From Chelydra serpentina (taxonomy: Eukaryota; Chordata; Testudines; Chelydridae), in the NCBI GenBank assembly GCA_037349315.1, contig JBAIAC010000018.1, forward strand, positions 12,958,001 through 13,022,000: a stretch of 64,000 bases of DNA, written 5' to 3'. Positions 63,940 to 64,000 of this stretch are shown here, piece by piece (position 1 is the stretch's first letter; each line of letters opens with the position of its first letter). A model generated the notes under the pieces. The model was not told the origin of the DNA. It saw nothing but the letters and a program-made list of their open reading frames with translations, and ran no database searches. Both the position numbers and the translations under genes were made by a program.

Positions 63940-64000
63940 GAGATCTGTAAATTCCTTAATTACAGTAATCATCTCTTGAGTTTATCCTAGATTTCTACAC

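Overview
The window looks like vertebrate, most likely turtle, nuclear DNA. The protein it encodes is a vertebrate PITX2. The interspersed repeats (antisense CR1 3' ends, CORE-SINE/MIR-like fragments, short inverted-repeat hAT-like elements) are of the kinds I associate with turtles and related sauropsids. Species cannot be fixed from sequence alone.

Only one protein-coding gene can be supported: PITX2, on the minus strand. All coding exons for three isoforms can be read with correct splice sites and phases. Exon 6 is at 2121-2684 (end of homeodomain to stop), exon 5 at 4793-4998 (first part of homeodomain), exon 4 at 5939-6170 (PITX2C-specific start), exon 3 at 15770-15907 (PITX2B-specific) and exon 2 at 16296-16341 (PITX2A/B start). 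A likely noncoding exon 1 ends at a strong donor at 19900/19899, below a CRE and CCAAT box. Exons 2+5+6 give 271 residues (A), 2+3+5+6 give 317 (B) and 4+5+6 give 333 (C). The last intron holds a FoxH1-type site next to a Smad-type GTCT and a separate NKX2-type site, which matches the known position of the Nodal-responsive left-side enhancer of Pitx2.

Roughly 1-26 kb (gene body plus about 6 kb upstream) is AT-rich with microsatellites but no recognisable interspersed repeats, as is common around developmental regulators. From about 26 kb to the right edge the sequence is gene-free and carries repeats: MIR/CORE-SINE-like pieces, two members of an inverted-end repeat family (29.5-30.6 kb and 33.7-34.3 kb), a solo LTR with a 5-bp target duplication (32367-33655), a hAT-like element carrying a 1.35-kb GC-rich tandem array (39922-41486), a related element in opposite orientation (to 42533), a CR1 fragment split by a small hAT-like MITE with an 8-bp duplication (54779-55200), and a foldback element (63.6-63.9 kb). 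This side is upstream of PITX2 and corresponds to the start of the gene desert known in other vertebrates.

The most unusual object is the GC-rich array at about 40.03-41.38 kb: about 23 copies of a 35-70-bp unit, open in all six reading frames, with many G-quadruplex motifs, amplified inside a mobile element whose neighbouring relative has a single recognisable copy of the core word.
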